From: Terrimesophilobacter bigeumensis
GTDB lineage: Bacteria > Actinomycetota > Actinomycetes > Actinomycetales > Microbacteriaceae
Assembly (NCBI RefSeq): GCF_039537265.1
Contig: NZ_BAABAE010000003.1
Span: 930,001 to 994,000, forward strand
DNA length: 64,000 nucleotides
Direction: 5' to 3'
The notes below the pieces were generated by a model. The model did no database searches. It worked only from the letters and a program-made list of their open reading frames with translations, and was not told the origin of the DNA. The position numbers were made by a program, and so were the translations under genes. Positions 55,904 to 64,000 of the stretch are shown here, piece after piece (the first letter of the stretch is position 1; each line of letters begins with the position of its first letter).

Positions 55904-56263
55904 GTGGCAAAATCTCCGGCAGCAGCGCCGGCCCCTGAAATCCGCTGGCTCACCGTCCCCGACCTGGTCGAACTCCTCGGCATCGGGGTCAGCAAGGTGC
56001 GCCGGCTCATCGAAGACCGCGCGCTCCTGGCCTCCCGCATCGACGGCGTTTGGCAGGTGCCGGAGCTCTTTCTGCGCGACGGCGAGCCGCTGCCCGAGCT
56101 CAGGGGCACGCTCATCGTCCTCTTCGACAGCGGGTTCACCGACGACGAGGCCATGCACTGGCTGCTGAGCCAGGAGGAGAGCCTCGGCACCACCCCGATC
56201 GACGCCCTGCGCGCCGGCCGCAAGGCCGAGGTGCGCCGGATCGCCCAGGCACTCGGCTTCTAG
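55904..56263 (+). CDS. Rv2175c-like DNA-binding protein
   Basis: A 119-residue protein. After a Pro/Ala-rich start (AKSPAAAPAPEI) comes a helix-turn-helix of the excisionase/MerR-like type (LTVPDLVELLGIGVSKVRRL, then EDRALLASRIDGVWQVP) and a C-terminal domain (LIVLFDSGFTDDEAMHWLLS). This fits Rv2175c, a DNA-binding substrate of kinase PknL whose Thr lies in the N-terminal tail. No Thr precedes the HTH here except in LTV, so that regulation may differ. The GTG at 55904 gives the standard start. Confidence 0.88.
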   Translation: MAKSPAAAPAPEIRWLTVPDLVELLGIGVSKVRRLIEDRALLASRIDGVWQVPELFLRDGEPLPELRGTLIVLFDSGFTDDEAMHWLLSQEESLGTTPIDALRAGRKAEVRRIAQALGF

Positions 56264-56292
56264 GCCGACTCCAGAGCAGAGCCCTGACGGTC

Positions 56293-57414
56293 TCAGGCGG
56301 AGCGGACGATGACCGTGTCGGTGAGCCGGATGAGCTGCTCCCGCGCACTCGTCGTGATCGGGGCATCCTTCAGGGCGTCGGTGGCGAGTTCGACGTTGTG
56401 GCGGATGACGCGTTCGACGTGCTCGACCGCGCCGCTGTCCCGGATGGCATCCTGCAGCATCCGCACCTGAAGCTCGGTCAGGCCACGGTCGCCGAGCAGC
56501 TCATCGAGGAAGCGCACGGCGTTGGCCGGAAGCTTCGTCCTCGCGAGCGCGATGAGCACGGTGCGCTTGCCCTCCCGCAGGTCGTCGCCGGAGGGTTTGC
56601 CGGTCACCCCCGGGTCGCCGAAAACGCCGAGCAGGTCGTCGCGCAGCTGGTAGGCGATCCCCAGCGGGAGCCCGAAGGACCTCAGGGCCGAAAGCTCGTC
56701 GATCGTGCCTCCGCCGAGCGCCGCCCCGATCACGAGCGGCGCCTCGACGCTGTACTTGGCCGATTTGTAGACGATGACGCGGTGCGCCCTGGAGAGCTGC
56801 TCCGATTCGGGGTGACTGCGCCAGGCCTGCTCGTCGAGGATGTCGAGGTACTGGCCGACCATGACCTCGGTGCGCATGCGATTGAACTCCGCGCGCGCGG
56901 CGGCGACCGCACCGGGGGAGGAGAGCAGTGCGAGGGCGGCATCGAAGGCCTCCTCGCTCCAGGCGAGCAGGAGGTCGCCGAGCAGCATGGCCGCCGAACG
57001 GCCGAACCCTGTGGCGTCGCCCGTCCAGCCGTTGTCACGATGGGCGGCCTCGAAGCGGCGGTGCACGGCCGAACCCCCGCGGCGGGTGTCCGAGTTGTCG
57101 ATGATGTCGTCGTGGACGAGCGCGGCGGCGTGGAAGATCTCGAGTGCGCCGGCCGCAAGCACCGCCGCCCTCAGATCCTCGTCCTCCGTGGTGCCGGGCA
57201 ATGGGTCGGCGTCGTCGACCCTGCCGCTCACCGCCTGCCAGCCCCAATAGCAGAACAGGGCGCGGAAGCGCTTTCCTCCGCGCAGGAGGTCCCGCGAGTA
57301 GTCGATGAAGGGGGAGAGCTCGGGTGCGATGCCGGCGAGATGCGGCTGTCGCTGGTCGAGGAAGTCGTCGATGGCGTCCTGGACCAGGTCGACTAACCGC
57401 GTACTCTCAGCCAC
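56293..57414 (-). CDS. Polyprenyl diphosphate synthase
   Basis: A 373-residue trans-isoprenyl diphosphate synthase. The first Asp-rich motif is LVHDDIIDNSDTRRG, and the second lies in YQLRDDLLGVFGDPGVTGKP. GGKRFRALFCYWGW holds the substrate Lys/Arg residues. It condenses isopentenyl diphosphate onto an allylic chain to make C15-C25 or longer products for quinones, carotenoids or lipid carriers. Chain length is not read with confidence: the residues before the first DDxxD (EIFHAAALV) lack bulky blockers at -5. It matches idsA2 by position. Confidence 0.92.
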   Translation of the reverse strand: MAESTRLVDLVQDAIDDFLDQRQPHLAGIAPELSPFIDYSRDLLRGGKRFRALFCYWGWQAVSGRVDDADPLPGTTEDEDLRAAVLAAGALEIFHAAALVHDDIIDNSDTRRGGSAVHRRFEAAHRDNGWTGDATGFGRSAAMLLGDLLLAWSEEAFDAALALLSSPGAVAAARAEFNRMRTEVMVGQYLDILDEQAWRSHPESEQLSRAHRVIVYKSAKYSVEAPLVIGAALGGGTIDELSALRSFGLPLGIAYQLRDDLLGVFGDPGVTGKPSGDDLREGKRTVLIALARTKLPANAVRFLDELLGDRGLTELQVRMLQDAIRDSGAVEHVERVIRHNVELATDALKDAPITTSAREQLIRLTDTVIVRSA

Positions 57415-57489
57415 GCTCCTAGCCTAGCCAGCCCGGTGAGCATACAATGGTGAGCGACAGCGTCGATCTCGTTCCTGAGGGGAGTGACC

Positions 57490-57858
57490 ATGCCGCTATC
57501 CGAGCAGGAGCAGCGCCTCCTCGAGGAGATGGAGCGAAGCCTCTATCAGAACGACGCCGACTTCGTCGCGACCGTCGGCAGCCGGTCTTCGCGCCCCAAC
57601 TACCGGATGATCGTCGTCGGCGTCCTGATCGGCATCATCGGGATCGTCGGCATCGTGATCGGCGTCGCCACGCGCCTGCCTCTCGTCGGGGTGCTCGGCT
57701 TCATCGTCATGTTCGTCGGTGTGCTGCTGGCGCTCAGCCGGTCGAAGGGGGCCGCGGTTCCCGTCGAGGCGGATGACCGGGGCAAGGCGGAGCACAGTGG
57801 ATTCATGGACCGCATGAACGAGCGCTGGGACCGTCGCCAGGAGGGCCACGGGAACTAG
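57490..57858 (+). CDS. DUF3040 membrane protein
   Basis: A 122-residue protein. The N-terminal motif MPLSEQEQRLLEEMERSLYQ is diagnostic of DUF3040. Two adjacent membrane spans follow (YRMIVVGVLIGIIGIVGIVI; LVGVLGFIVMFVGVLLAL) and a charged tail. The family is universal in actinobacteria just upstream of mraZ and has no known function. The ATG at 57490 is preferred over the GTG at 57484, with GGGGAG 5 bases upstream. A strong terminator separates it from mraZ. Confidence 0.92.
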   Translation: MPLSEQEQRLLEEMERSLYQNDADFVATVGSRSSRPNYRMIVVGVLIGIIGIVGIVIGVATRLPLVGVLGFIVMFVGVLLALSRSKGAAVPVEADDRGKAEHSGFMDRMNERWDRRQEGHGN

Positions 57859-57874
57859 CTCCGCGTCTCATCTC

Positions 57875-57903
57875 GGGTCGACCTTCGGGTCGGCCCTTTT
57901 TTT
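57875..57903 (+). terminator. Intrinsic terminator of the DUF3040 gene
   Basis: GGGTCGACC (57875-57883), TTCG tetraloop, GGTCGGCCC (57888-57896) with one G-T wobble, then seven T. It ends the DUF3040 transcript and isolates the mraZ promoter. Confidence 0.93.
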
Positions 57904-57948
57904 GTGTCCGGAGTCGGACGGATCAGGGCTGTTCTCGCTACTTTCCCT

Positions 57949-57962
57949 CCACCATCCTCCAC
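57949..57962 (-). promoter_or_regulatory. Inverted GTGG boxes upstream of mraZ
   Basis: CCAC at 57949 and 57959, exactly 10 bp apart; on the minus strand each reads GTGGAGG/GTGGAT-like. They face the direct cluster at 58034 from 72 bases away. Confidence 0.45.
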
Positions 57963-58033
57963 CGCATGATTGTCCATGTTTACTGGGCTGTCGCGACACA
58001 CCTCTCCATGCTTAGAGGCAATCTCGTTGTTTT

Positions 58034-58057
58034 GTGGTGGGAAGTGGAGTAAAGTGG
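58034..58057 (+). promoter_or_regulatory. MraZ operator, three GTGG boxes
   Basis: GTGG at 58034, 58044 and 58054, each one helical turn apart (the last two read GTGGAG). MraZ is known to bind arrays of short G-rich boxes with 10-bp spacing before its own gene. The array ends 45 bases before the mraZ ATG. Confidence 0.8.
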
Positions 58058-58102
58058 AGCACACCTGAATCCGGGCCGGAGAACGAGGGGGGAGGACCGC
58101 GG

Positions 58103-58534
58103 ATGTTCCTTGGCACCTACGCCCCCAAGCTCGACGACAAGGGCCGCATCATCCTCCCGGCCAAGTTCTGGGACGAGCTCGAGGCGGGCATCGTCATCAC
58201 TCGCGGCCAGGAGCGCTGCCTGTACGTCTACAGCGTTCGCGAGTTCGAAGAACTGCACGAGAAGATCCGCCAGGCCCCCGTCACGAGCAAGCAGGCCCGC
58301 GACTTCCTGAGGCTCTTCCTCTCCGGCGCGCACTCCGAGGTGCCGGACAAGCAGCACCGCGTGACGGTCCCGGCGCTGCTGCGCGGTTACGCGGGTCTCG
58401 ACCGCGAACTCACCGTCATCGGTGCAGGCAACCGCGCCGAGATCTGGGACACCGAAGCCTGGAACACCTATTACACCGAGCAGGAGAGCGGCTTCTCCGA
58501 GATCACCGAGGAGGTGATTCCCGGACTCTTCTAG
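58103..58534 (+). CDS. mraZ: Transcriptional regulator MraZ
   Basis: A 143-residue protein with two SpoVT/AbrB-like half domains: FLGTYAPKLDDKGRIILPAK and HSEVPDKQHRVTVPALLRGY, each with the DxxGR-type turn. It forms ring oligomers, binds repeated boxes and regulates the division and cell-wall cluster that it heads. The ATG at 58103 has GGAGG 7 bases upstream. A conserved cluster follows: rsmH, ftsL, ftsI, murE, murF. Confidence 0.96.
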   Translation: MFLGTYAPKLDDKGRIILPAKFWDELEAGIVITRGQERCLYVYSVREFEELHEKIRQAPVTSKQARDFLRLFLSGAHSEVPDKQHRVTVPALLRGYAGLDRELTVIGAGNRAEIWDTEAWNTYYTEQESGFSEITEEVIPGLF

Positions 58535-58640
58535 CTCCCGGTTCCTGACTCCCAGCCGAGTCCGGCCCTGACACACTTCCCCGGTGCCAGGTCTGGTGCG
58601 GATGGGGATCAGGGGGCGGGATCCTCGGCCGGACCTCCTC

Positions 58641-59624
58641 ATGACAGCACACCAGGACAGCGCACGCGAAACGCACGGCAACAGCATCCACCAGCCGGTC
58701 ATGCTCGACCGCACGGTCGAACTGCTCGCGCCCGCACTGGAACGGCCAGGCGCTGTGCTCGTGGATGCCACCCTCGGTATGGCCGGCCACGCGCGGGCGT
58801 TCCTCGCGCGCTTCCCCGACCTCGTGCTCGTCGGAATCGACCGCGACCCGGACGCCCTCGCGATCGCGGGGGAGCGACTCGCCGCCTTCTCCGGCCGCAT
58901 CCACCTCGTACACGCCGTCTACGACGAGCTCGCCGCAGTGCTCGATGAGCTCGGCATCGCCGCCGTCTCCGGCATCCTGTTCGACCTCGGGGTGTCCTCG
59001 CTCCAGCTCGACCGGGCGGAGCGCGGCTTCTCCTATTCGAAGGATGCCCCGCTCGACATGCGCATGGACAAGACCTCCCCGCTCACGGCCGAGCGCATCC
59101 TCGCCGAGTACAGCGAGGCCGAACTGCGCAGGATCTTCTGGAGCTACGGCGAGGAGAAACTGGCTCCGCGCTACGCGAGGCGCATCGTCGAACGTCGGGA
59201 GGCCTCGAGGCTCGTGCGCTCCGCGCAGCTCGTCGAACTCATCGAGGCGGCCACCCCTGCGGCGGCACGACGCACAGGGCATCCGGCCAAGCGGGTGTTC
59301 CAGGCGCTGCGCATCGAGGTCAACCAGGAGCTCGCCGTGCTCGAGCGCGCCATCCCCGCCGCGATCGACGCGATCGAGCTGGGCGGCCGCATCGTCGTGC
59401 TCGCCTACCAGTCCCTCGAGGATCGCATCGTCAAGCAGGTCTTCGCAGCCGGTGCCGCCTCGACCGCGCCCTCCGGACTTCCCGTCGAACTGCCGGAGCA
59501 TCGCCCGGTGCTCCGGTTGCTGGTCCGCGGCGCCGAGAAGGCGGGCGCCGAGGAGCTCGCGGCCAACCCGAGGTCGGCTCCCGTGCGTCTGCGCGCGGTC
59601 GAGCGCGTCAGGAGAGCGGCATGA
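58641..59624 (+). CDS. rsmH: 16S rRNA m4C1402 methyltransferase
   Basis: A SAM-dependent methyltransferase of about 327 residues. HQPVMLDRTVELL, the SAM motif DATLGMAGHARAF, GIDRDPDALA, ILFDLGVSSLQLD and GFSYSKDAPLDMRMD are diagnostic. It modifies C1402 of 16S rRNA at the ribosomal P site. The start is uncertain: the ATG at 58641 gives the family's usual N-terminus, while a GTG at 58584 would add 19 residues (LVRMGIRGRDPRPDLL). Neither has a clear ribosome-binding site. The stop overlaps the ftsL-like start by 4 bases. Confidence 0.93.
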   Translation: MTAHQDSARETHGNSIHQPVMLDRTVELLAPALERPGAVLVDATLGMAGHARAFLARFPDLVLVGIDRDPDALAIAGERLAAFSGRIHLVHAVYDELAAVLDELGIAAVSGILFDLGVSSLQLDRAERGFSYSKDAPLDMRMDKTSPLTAERILAEYSEAELRRIFWSYGEEKLAPRYARRIVERREASRLVRSAQLVELIEAATPAAARRTGHPAKRVFQALRIEVNQELAVLERAIPAAIDAIELGGRIVVLAYQSLEDRIVKQVFAAGAASTAPSGLPVELPEHRPVLRLLVRGAEKAGAEELAANPRSAPVRLRAVERVRRAA

Positions 59625-60220
59625 GCGCCGTCGCCGCGGTTCAGGCGCCTCGCCGCATCGGGCCTGCAGAGACTCCGACCCGCCGTCACCTCGAGGTCGC
59701 GCTCAGCCGCGGCCAGAGGAAGGCGCGCCCGCGAGCCGTCTATGCGCTCGTGACCGTGGCCGGGCTCTTCGCCATCCTCATCGCCCAACTGCTGCTCAGC
59801 ATCGTCGTCTCCGAGGGCGCTTACCAGATCTCGAGCCTCCAGCAGGAGCAGCGTGAGCTCGCGCGCGATCAGCAGGCCATCTCCGAAGAGCTCCAGGTAC
59901 TCGAGTCGCCGCAGCACCTCGCCGCGAACGCGGAGACGCTCGGCATGGTCAGCAACTCCAGCACCGCCTACCTGCGGCTTGCCGACGGCGCCGTGCTCGG
60001 TTCGCCCGTCGCTGCGAAAGCCACGGACGGCATCCGGCAGGGGAAGGATGGCGGGCCGCTCATCCCGAACGAGCTCCTCGACGACGTGCCGATGACCGCG
60101 GTTGCCGCGACATCGGCTGAAACGGGAGACAGCGCCGGCCCGGGCGCGCCTGGCGCACTCGCCTCCAGCGGGTCGGTAGCGTCGACACCGCAGGGGCTGC
60201 CATCCCCGATCACACGGTAG
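59621..60220 (+). CDS. ftsL: FtsL-like division protein
   Basis: A 199-residue bitopic membrane protein: a basic cytosolic N-terminus (about 40 residues, SRGQRKARPRAV), one span (YALVTVAGLFAILIAQLLLS) and an extracellular coiled coil (YQISSLQQEQRELARDQQAI). An Ala/Gly/Ser-rich tail follows. Topology and position between rsmH and ftsI match FtsL, which with FtsB and FtsQ activates septal wall synthesis. The sequence is poorly conserved in this family, so the call rests on context. Confidence 0.82.
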   Translation: MSAVAAVQAPRRIGPAETPTRRHLEVALSRGQRKARPRAVYALVTVAGLFAILIAQLLLSIVVSEGAYQISSLQQEQRELARDQQAISEELQVLESPQHLAANAETLGMVSNSSTAYLRLADGAVLGSPVAAKATDGIRQGKDGGPLIPNELLDDVPMTAVAATSAETGDSAGPGAPGALASSGSVASTPQGLPSPITR

Positions 60221-60237
60221 GCCGTCGGCCGGGAGGT

Positions 60238-62001
60238 ATGGAGACAGTGACCCGTCAGCGAGCGTCCCGTCGGCGATTGGCGATCGCGATCCTGATGACC
60301 TTTGCGATCGTCGGCGTCTTCGTCGTGCGCCTCGTCGACATCCAGATCGTGAAAGCGGCGGACTTCAACACGGAGTCGTTCGACAAGCGCGCGATCGAGA
60401 CGCCGGTGGTGGCGCCGCGCGGCGAGATCGTGGACACGAACGGGGTCGTCCTGGCCGACAGCGTCACACGGTACGACATCACGGCGTCGCCGAGGAACGC
60501 CGGGGAGTTCAACCGCAGGGAAGACGACGGATCCATCTCGAAGGTCACGGTGCTGCAGGCCGTGACCGAGATCGCCGCACTCACCGGGACGACCGCCAAC
60601 GACCTGCTGCTGGCGGTGACGGCCGATCCGACGTCGGACTGGGCCATGCTCGTCAAGGGAGTGGACATCGAGACCTTCCGTGCGATCCGCGACCTGGGCA
60701 TTCCCTGGATCTACGCGCAGCCCCAGCAGCACCGCACCTACCCGGCCGGCGCGGTGGCCGGCAACCTCGTCGGATTCGTCGGCACGGACGGACCGCAGAA
60801 CGGCCTCGAGGCGACCGAGGACTCCTGCCTCGCGAGCGTTGACGGCGTATCGACCTACGAGCGGGGGGCGGACGGTGTGCGGCTTCCCGGAAGCACCGTC
60901 ACCACGCGGGAGGCCGTCCCCGGCGGAACGCTGCAGCTCACGATCGACAGGGACCTGCAGTGGTACGTGCAGCAGGCCATCGCCGAGCAGGCGGTCGCCC
61001 TGGGCGCCGAATCCGCGATGGCGGGGGTCGTTCGCGTGAGCGACGGGCACCTCATGGCGCTGGCCGACTACCCGGCGGTCGACCCCAACAACGTCAACGG
61101 CACCGACATTCCGTTCTACGGGTCCCGTGCGTTCAGTTACATGTTCGAGCCCGGATCGATCATGAAGGCCATCACGGCCTCGATGCTCGTCAACGAGGGG
61201 GCGGCCTCTCCCACGACGCGCGTGACGGTGCCGGGGATCTGGCACACGCCGGACGGTGCCCGCATCCGGGACTCGGCGCCGCACGGAGACATGCGCTGGA
61301 CCCTCACCGGCGTACTCGAACAGTCCTCCAACGTCGGGATGTCGATGCTCGGGACGCGGCTGAAGGCGGGCGTCCGGTACGACTACCTGCGCAAGTACGG
61401 TTTCGGCGAGGCGACGCCGATCCACTTCCAGGGGGAGGCCTCCGGGATCCTCGCCTCGAACTGGAACACCCAGCAGAACTACGACACGACCTACGGGCAG
61501 GGCGTCTCCGTGACGTTCGCGCAGATGCTGTCCGCCTACCAGGCGATCGCGAACGGTGGCAAGCAGGTCCCGCTCACCCTCGTCGAGAGCTGCACCGCCC
61601 CCGACGGGACCGTGACCAGCACGCCGTCGACCGACACCGAGCAGATCATCACGCCGAAAGCGGCCGCCACGACCGTCGCCATGCTCGAGAGCGTCGTGAC
61701 CGGCGGCTGGCTGTCGTCCCAGTTGAGCATTCCCGGGTATCGCATCGCGGCGAAGACCGGAACCGCCGAGGTCGCCCTGCCGACCGGTGGATACGGCAAC
61801 GACTTCATCGTGTCGGTCGCGGGTATCGCCCCCGCCGAGAACCCCGAGTACGTGGTCATCGTCACCTACGTGAAGCCGCATATCATGAAGTCATCAGCCG
61901 CTGCGGCGCCCACATTCCGTAAGATCATGACGCAGGTGCTGAAGACCTACCGGGTGCCGCCATCGACGAAGCCGGGTCCCGGCTACCCGACGACCTGGTG
62001 A
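60238..62001 (+). CDS. ftsI: Septal transpeptidase FtsI (PBP3), class B PBP
   Basis: A 587-residue penicillin-binding protein. Short cytosolic end, membrane anchor (LAIAILMTFAIVGVFVVRLV), pedestal domain (PRGEIVDTNGVVLADSV), then the transpeptidase with Ser307 in EPGSIMK (SxxK), QSSNVG (363-365) and AKTGTAE (Lys506). It cross-links septal peptidoglycan and is a beta-lactam target. The start is the ATG at 60238, where GGGAGG is very close, or the GTG at 60247. Translated just after ftsL; murE starts 13 bases downstream. Confidence 0.95.
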   Translation: METVTRQRASRRRLAIAILMTFAIVGVFVVRLVDIQIVKAADFNTESFDKRAIETPVVAPRGEIVDTNGVVLADSVTRYDITASPRNAGEFNRREDDGSISKVTVLQAVTEIAALTGTTANDLLLAVTADPTSDWAMLVKGVDIETFRAIRDLGIPWIYAQPQQHRTYPAGAVAGNLVGFVGTDGPQNGLEATEDSCLASVDGVSTYERGADGVRLPGSTVTTREAVPGGTLQLTIDRDLQWYVQQAIAEQAVALGAESAMAGVVRVSDGHLMALADYPAVDPNNVNGTDIPFYGSRAFSYMFEPGSIMKAITASMLVNEGAASPTTRVTVPGIWHTPDGARIRDSAPHGDMRWTLTGVLEQSSNVGMSMLGTRLKAGVRYDYLRKYGFGEATPIHFQGEASGILASNWNTQQNYDTTYGQGVSVTFAQMLSAYQAIANGGKQVPLTLVESCTAPDGTVTSTPSTDTEQIITPKAAATTVAMLESVVTGGWLSSQLSIPGYRIAAKTGTAEVALPTGGYGNDFIVSVAGIAPAENPEYVVIVTYVKPHIMKSSAAAAPTFRKIMTQVLKTYRVPPSTKPGPGYPTTW

Positions 62002-62014
62002 GAAAGAGGATGCA

Positions 62015-63550
62015 TTGACTGGTCGGATCCCCCCGGTCCTTCGTCCCGAGCATCCCTCCGCACGATCCCTCGCTGGACTCATCGCGGAGTTCGGGCTCGA
62101 GTACGAGGGAACGGTCGACGGCGTCGAGATCAGCGGCGTGACCGTGCGCACGAGCGAGGTGCACCCCGGCGATCTCTTCGTCGGCCTGGCCGGCGAGCAC
62201 AGCCATGGGGCGTCCTTCGCCGCGGATGCGCGCGAAAGCGGAGCGGTCGCCCTTCTCACCGATCGGGCGGGGGCCACGCTCGCCGCCGGCTCCGGGCTGC
62301 CCGTCGTGATCGTCGACTCGCCTCGGGCTGCACTCGGCGACGTGTCGGCCTGGGTCTACCAGACCAGCGTCGACCCGCCGCTGCTCCTCGGCGTGACAGG
62401 AACCAACGGCAAGACCTCGACCGCGTACCTGCTCGAGGGCATCCTGCGTCAGCTCGGACTCGTCACGGGACTCAGCTCGACCGCGGAGCGTCACATCGGC
62501 GATCTCACCGTCGTGAGCAGGCTCACGACGCCCGAGGCGAGCGAGCTCCATGCACTGCTCGCGAGGATGCGCGAGGGCGGGGTGCGCGCTGTCGCCGTCG
62601 AGGTGAGCGCACAGGCGCTCAGCAGGAACCGGGTCGACGGCATCGTCTTCGACGTCGTCGCCTTCACGAACCTCAGCCACGATCACCTCGACGACTATGT
62701 CGACATGGAGGAGTACTTCCAGGCGAAGCTCGCCTTCTTCGAGCCCGAGCGCGGCAAGCGCGGTGTGGTCTCGCTCGACACCGCCTGGGGCCAGCGCGTC
62801 GTCGAGGGATCGCACATCCCGGTGACGACGATCTCGGCCACCGAGGGCGTCGACGCGGAGTGGAGGGTCGAGATCCTCGACGAACGCGCCGAGCACACGG
62901 CCTTCCGCCTGACCGGCCCGGAGGGGCGGACCCTCGAGACGACCGTCCCGCTCATCGGCTGGCACATGGCGGCCAACGCCGGACTCGCGATCGTCATGCT
63001 CGTCGAGGCCGGTTTCGAGCTCGAGGCGATCGGGCACGCCATCCAGGACGGTATCGACGCCTACCTCCCCGGCCGCACGGAGCGCGTCTCCGGCGAGAGC
63101 GGCCCGACCGTCTACGTCGACTTCGGGCACAGTCCGGATGCCTTCCTCAACACCCTCGGCGCCGTGCGGAAGGTCACGAGCGGCCGGGTCATCATGGTCG
63201 TCGGAGCGGACGGCGACCGCGACGCCACCAAGCGCGACGAGATGGGCCGGGTCGCCTCGGAGTACTCCGACATCCTCGTCATCACCGATCACCACCCGCG
63301 GTTCGAGAACCCTGAGGCGATCAGGAAGATGCTCATCCACGGGGCCGGGCTCGCCGAGCACCAGGCCGAGCTGCACGAGGTGAGCCCGCCGGAGAAGGCG
63401 ATCCGACACGCGGTCTCCCTCGCCCAGGAGGGCGACTCGATCCTCTGGGCTGGTCCCGGGCACCAGGACTACCGCGACATCGAGGGCGTGCGCACCCCGT
63501 ACTCGGCGAGGGCCGAAGCGCGCGCGGCGCTGCGCGAGGCCGGCTGGTGA
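62015..63550 (+). CDS. murE: UDP-MurNAc-tripeptide ligase MurE, non-DAP type motif
   Basis: A 511-residue Mur ligase that adds the third amino acid of the peptidoglycan stem. The ATP loop is GVTGTNGKTSTAYLL. The central domain contains TPEASELHALLARM and AFTNLSHDHLDDY, and the C-terminal domain contains VYVDFGHSPDAF. The motif that reads DNPR in DAP-adding enzymes is DHHPR here (Asp425 to Arg429), so a different amino acid is likely. The start is a TTG, supported by AGAGG 5 bases upstream and by family length. It overlaps murF by 4 bases. Confidence 0.93.
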   Translation: MTGRIPPVLRPEHPSARSLAGLIAEFGLEYEGTVDGVEISGVTVRTSEVHPGDLFVGLAGEHSHGASFAADARESGAVALLTDRAGATLAAGSGLPVVIVDSPRAALGDVSAWVYQTSVDPPLLLGVTGTNGKTSTAYLLEGILRQLGLVTGLSSTAERHIGDLTVVSRLTTPEASELHALLARMREGGVRAVAVEVSAQALSRNRVDGIVFDVVAFTNLSHDHLDDYVDMEEYFQAKLAFFEPERGKRGVVSLDTAWGQRVVEGSHIPVTTISATEGVDAEWRVEILDERAEHTAFRLTGPEGRTLETTVPLIGWHMAANAGLAIVMLVEAGFELEAIGHAIQDGIDAYLPGRTERVSGESGPTVYVDFGHSPDAFLNTLGAVRKVTSGRVIMVVGADGDRDATKRDEMGRVASEYSDILVITDHHPRFENPEAIRKMLIHGAGLAEHQAELHEVSPPEKAIRHAVSLAQEGDSILWAGPGHQDYRDIEGVRTPYSARAEARAALREAGW

Positions 63551-64000
63551 TCGAACTCACGCCGGCGGAGCTCGCCGGCATCGTCGGCGGCCGACTGTTC
63601 CGTCCCGACGGCGCGACGATCCCGGATGTCGTGGACGGGCCGGTCGTGGCCGACTCCCGGCTCGCAGAGCCCGGCAGCATCTTCTTCGCGCTGCAGGGCG
63701 AGACGACCCACGGCCACGAGTTCGCGGCATCCGCCGTCGCTTCCGGTGCCGTGCTCGTCGTCGCCGAGGCCGAGCTCGACCTCGGCGTTCCGATCGTCGT
63801 CGTCGACGACTCCCTCGCGGCCCTCTCGACGCTCGCGCGCTCGGTCGTCGCCACGGTGCGCTCTCAGGGAAGGCTTCGCGTCGTCGCCGTGACCGGTTCG
63901 AACGGCAAGACGACGACCAAGAACATGCTGAGGGCGATCCTCGAGCGAGTGGGTCCCGTCGTCGCGCCGCGCGGCTCCTTCAACAACCAGGTCGGCGCAC
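63547..64000 (+). CDS. murF: MurF ligase, 3' end outside window
   Basis: The first 151 codons of UDP-MurNAc-tripeptide:D-Ala-D-Ala ligase; the window ends before the stop. The N-terminal domain (ELTPAELAGIVGGRLF; VVADSRLAEPGSIFFALQGE) and the ATP loop VAVTGSNGKTTTKNML are present, followed by APRGSFNNQVGA, the MurF-specific SFNNxxG motif. It completes the UDP-MurNAc-pentapeptide. The GTG overlaps the murE stop (GTGA). Confidence 0.93.
   Translation, partial: MIELTPAELAGIVGGRLFRPDGATIPDVVDGPVVADSRLAEPGSIFFALQGETTHGHEFAASAVASGAVLVVAEAELDLGVPIVVVDDSLAALSTLARSVVATVRSQGRLRVVAVTGSNGKTTTKNMLRAILERVGPVVAPRGSFNNQVGA

Overview
The window is a stretch of high-GC actinobacterial chromosome with dense, mostly plus-strand operons, many GTG starts and 1-8 base gene overlaps. 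Gene order and family choices (tlyA-nadK-recN-pyrG-xerD-parA-scpAB-rluB-cmk-der; pgsA-FHA-MerR-MerR; acyl-CoA ligase-plsC-aroG-kinase-polyprenyl synthase-mraZ-rsmH-ftsL-ftsI-murE-murF) follow the order I know from Mycobacterium tuberculosis. Short TGGTTGAG repeats, a LAETG cell-wall anchor and a MurE lacking the DAP-type DNPR motif point to the family Microbacteriaceae. That placement is inference; there is no rRNA or other decisive marker here.

Layout. 1-3018: TPR-like protein, HAD phosphatase, small conserved protein, TlyA. 2974-9311: an integrated mobile element bounded by a 15-bp direct repeat. It sits in the 3' end of tlyA and carries a tyrosine integrase, a rolling-circle type Rep protein, four small genes, a serine recombinase, a DUF4145 protein and an unusually structured non-coding stretch. 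9382-23882: core replication, repair and nucleotide genes (nadK, recN, pyrG, NUDIX hydrolase, xerD, parA, scpA, scpB, rluB, tyrA, cmk, der), interrupted by a less GC-rich islet of a lipoprotein and two membrane proteins (12228-13952). 23855-26241: palindromic repeats, a hemerythrin-like protein, tRNA-Pro(GGG), a multicopper-oxidase remnant, a CHRD protein and an F420-reductase-like enzyme. 26328-34011: accessory regulation, with an ECF42-type sigma factor and its DGPF partner, an XRE regulator beside two ClpP genes (one lacking the catalytic Ser), an ArsR/SRPBCC/VOC operon, a GNAT, two more VOC proteins and a secreted NHL-repeat protein.

34150-39785: J-domain/NERD-like protein, long-form GAPDH, a sigma factor/ogt/tag alkylation-repair operon, a membrane protein and pgsA. 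39797-48147: FHA protein, two MerR regulators, two ParA-like ATPases, pyruvate carboxylase and peptide deformylase. 48144-64000: lipid activation and acyltransfer, class II DAHP synthase, PASTA kinase, LysM protein, polyprenyl synthase, and the start of the division and cell-wall cluster from mraZ to a murF cut by the window end.

The strongest candidates for something new are the tlyA-targeting integrative replicon, with its swapped TlyA C-terminus, nested repeat-flanked DUF4145/serine-recombinase unit and alternative-pairing RNA or DNA structures; the ClpP pair with a Ser-to-Ala subunit; the ECF42 promoter match; GTGG boxes of both orientations upstream of mraZ; and the 36-bp palindromic repeat that encodes the end of Der. 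Functional calls rest on motifs read by eye; no database search was possible.
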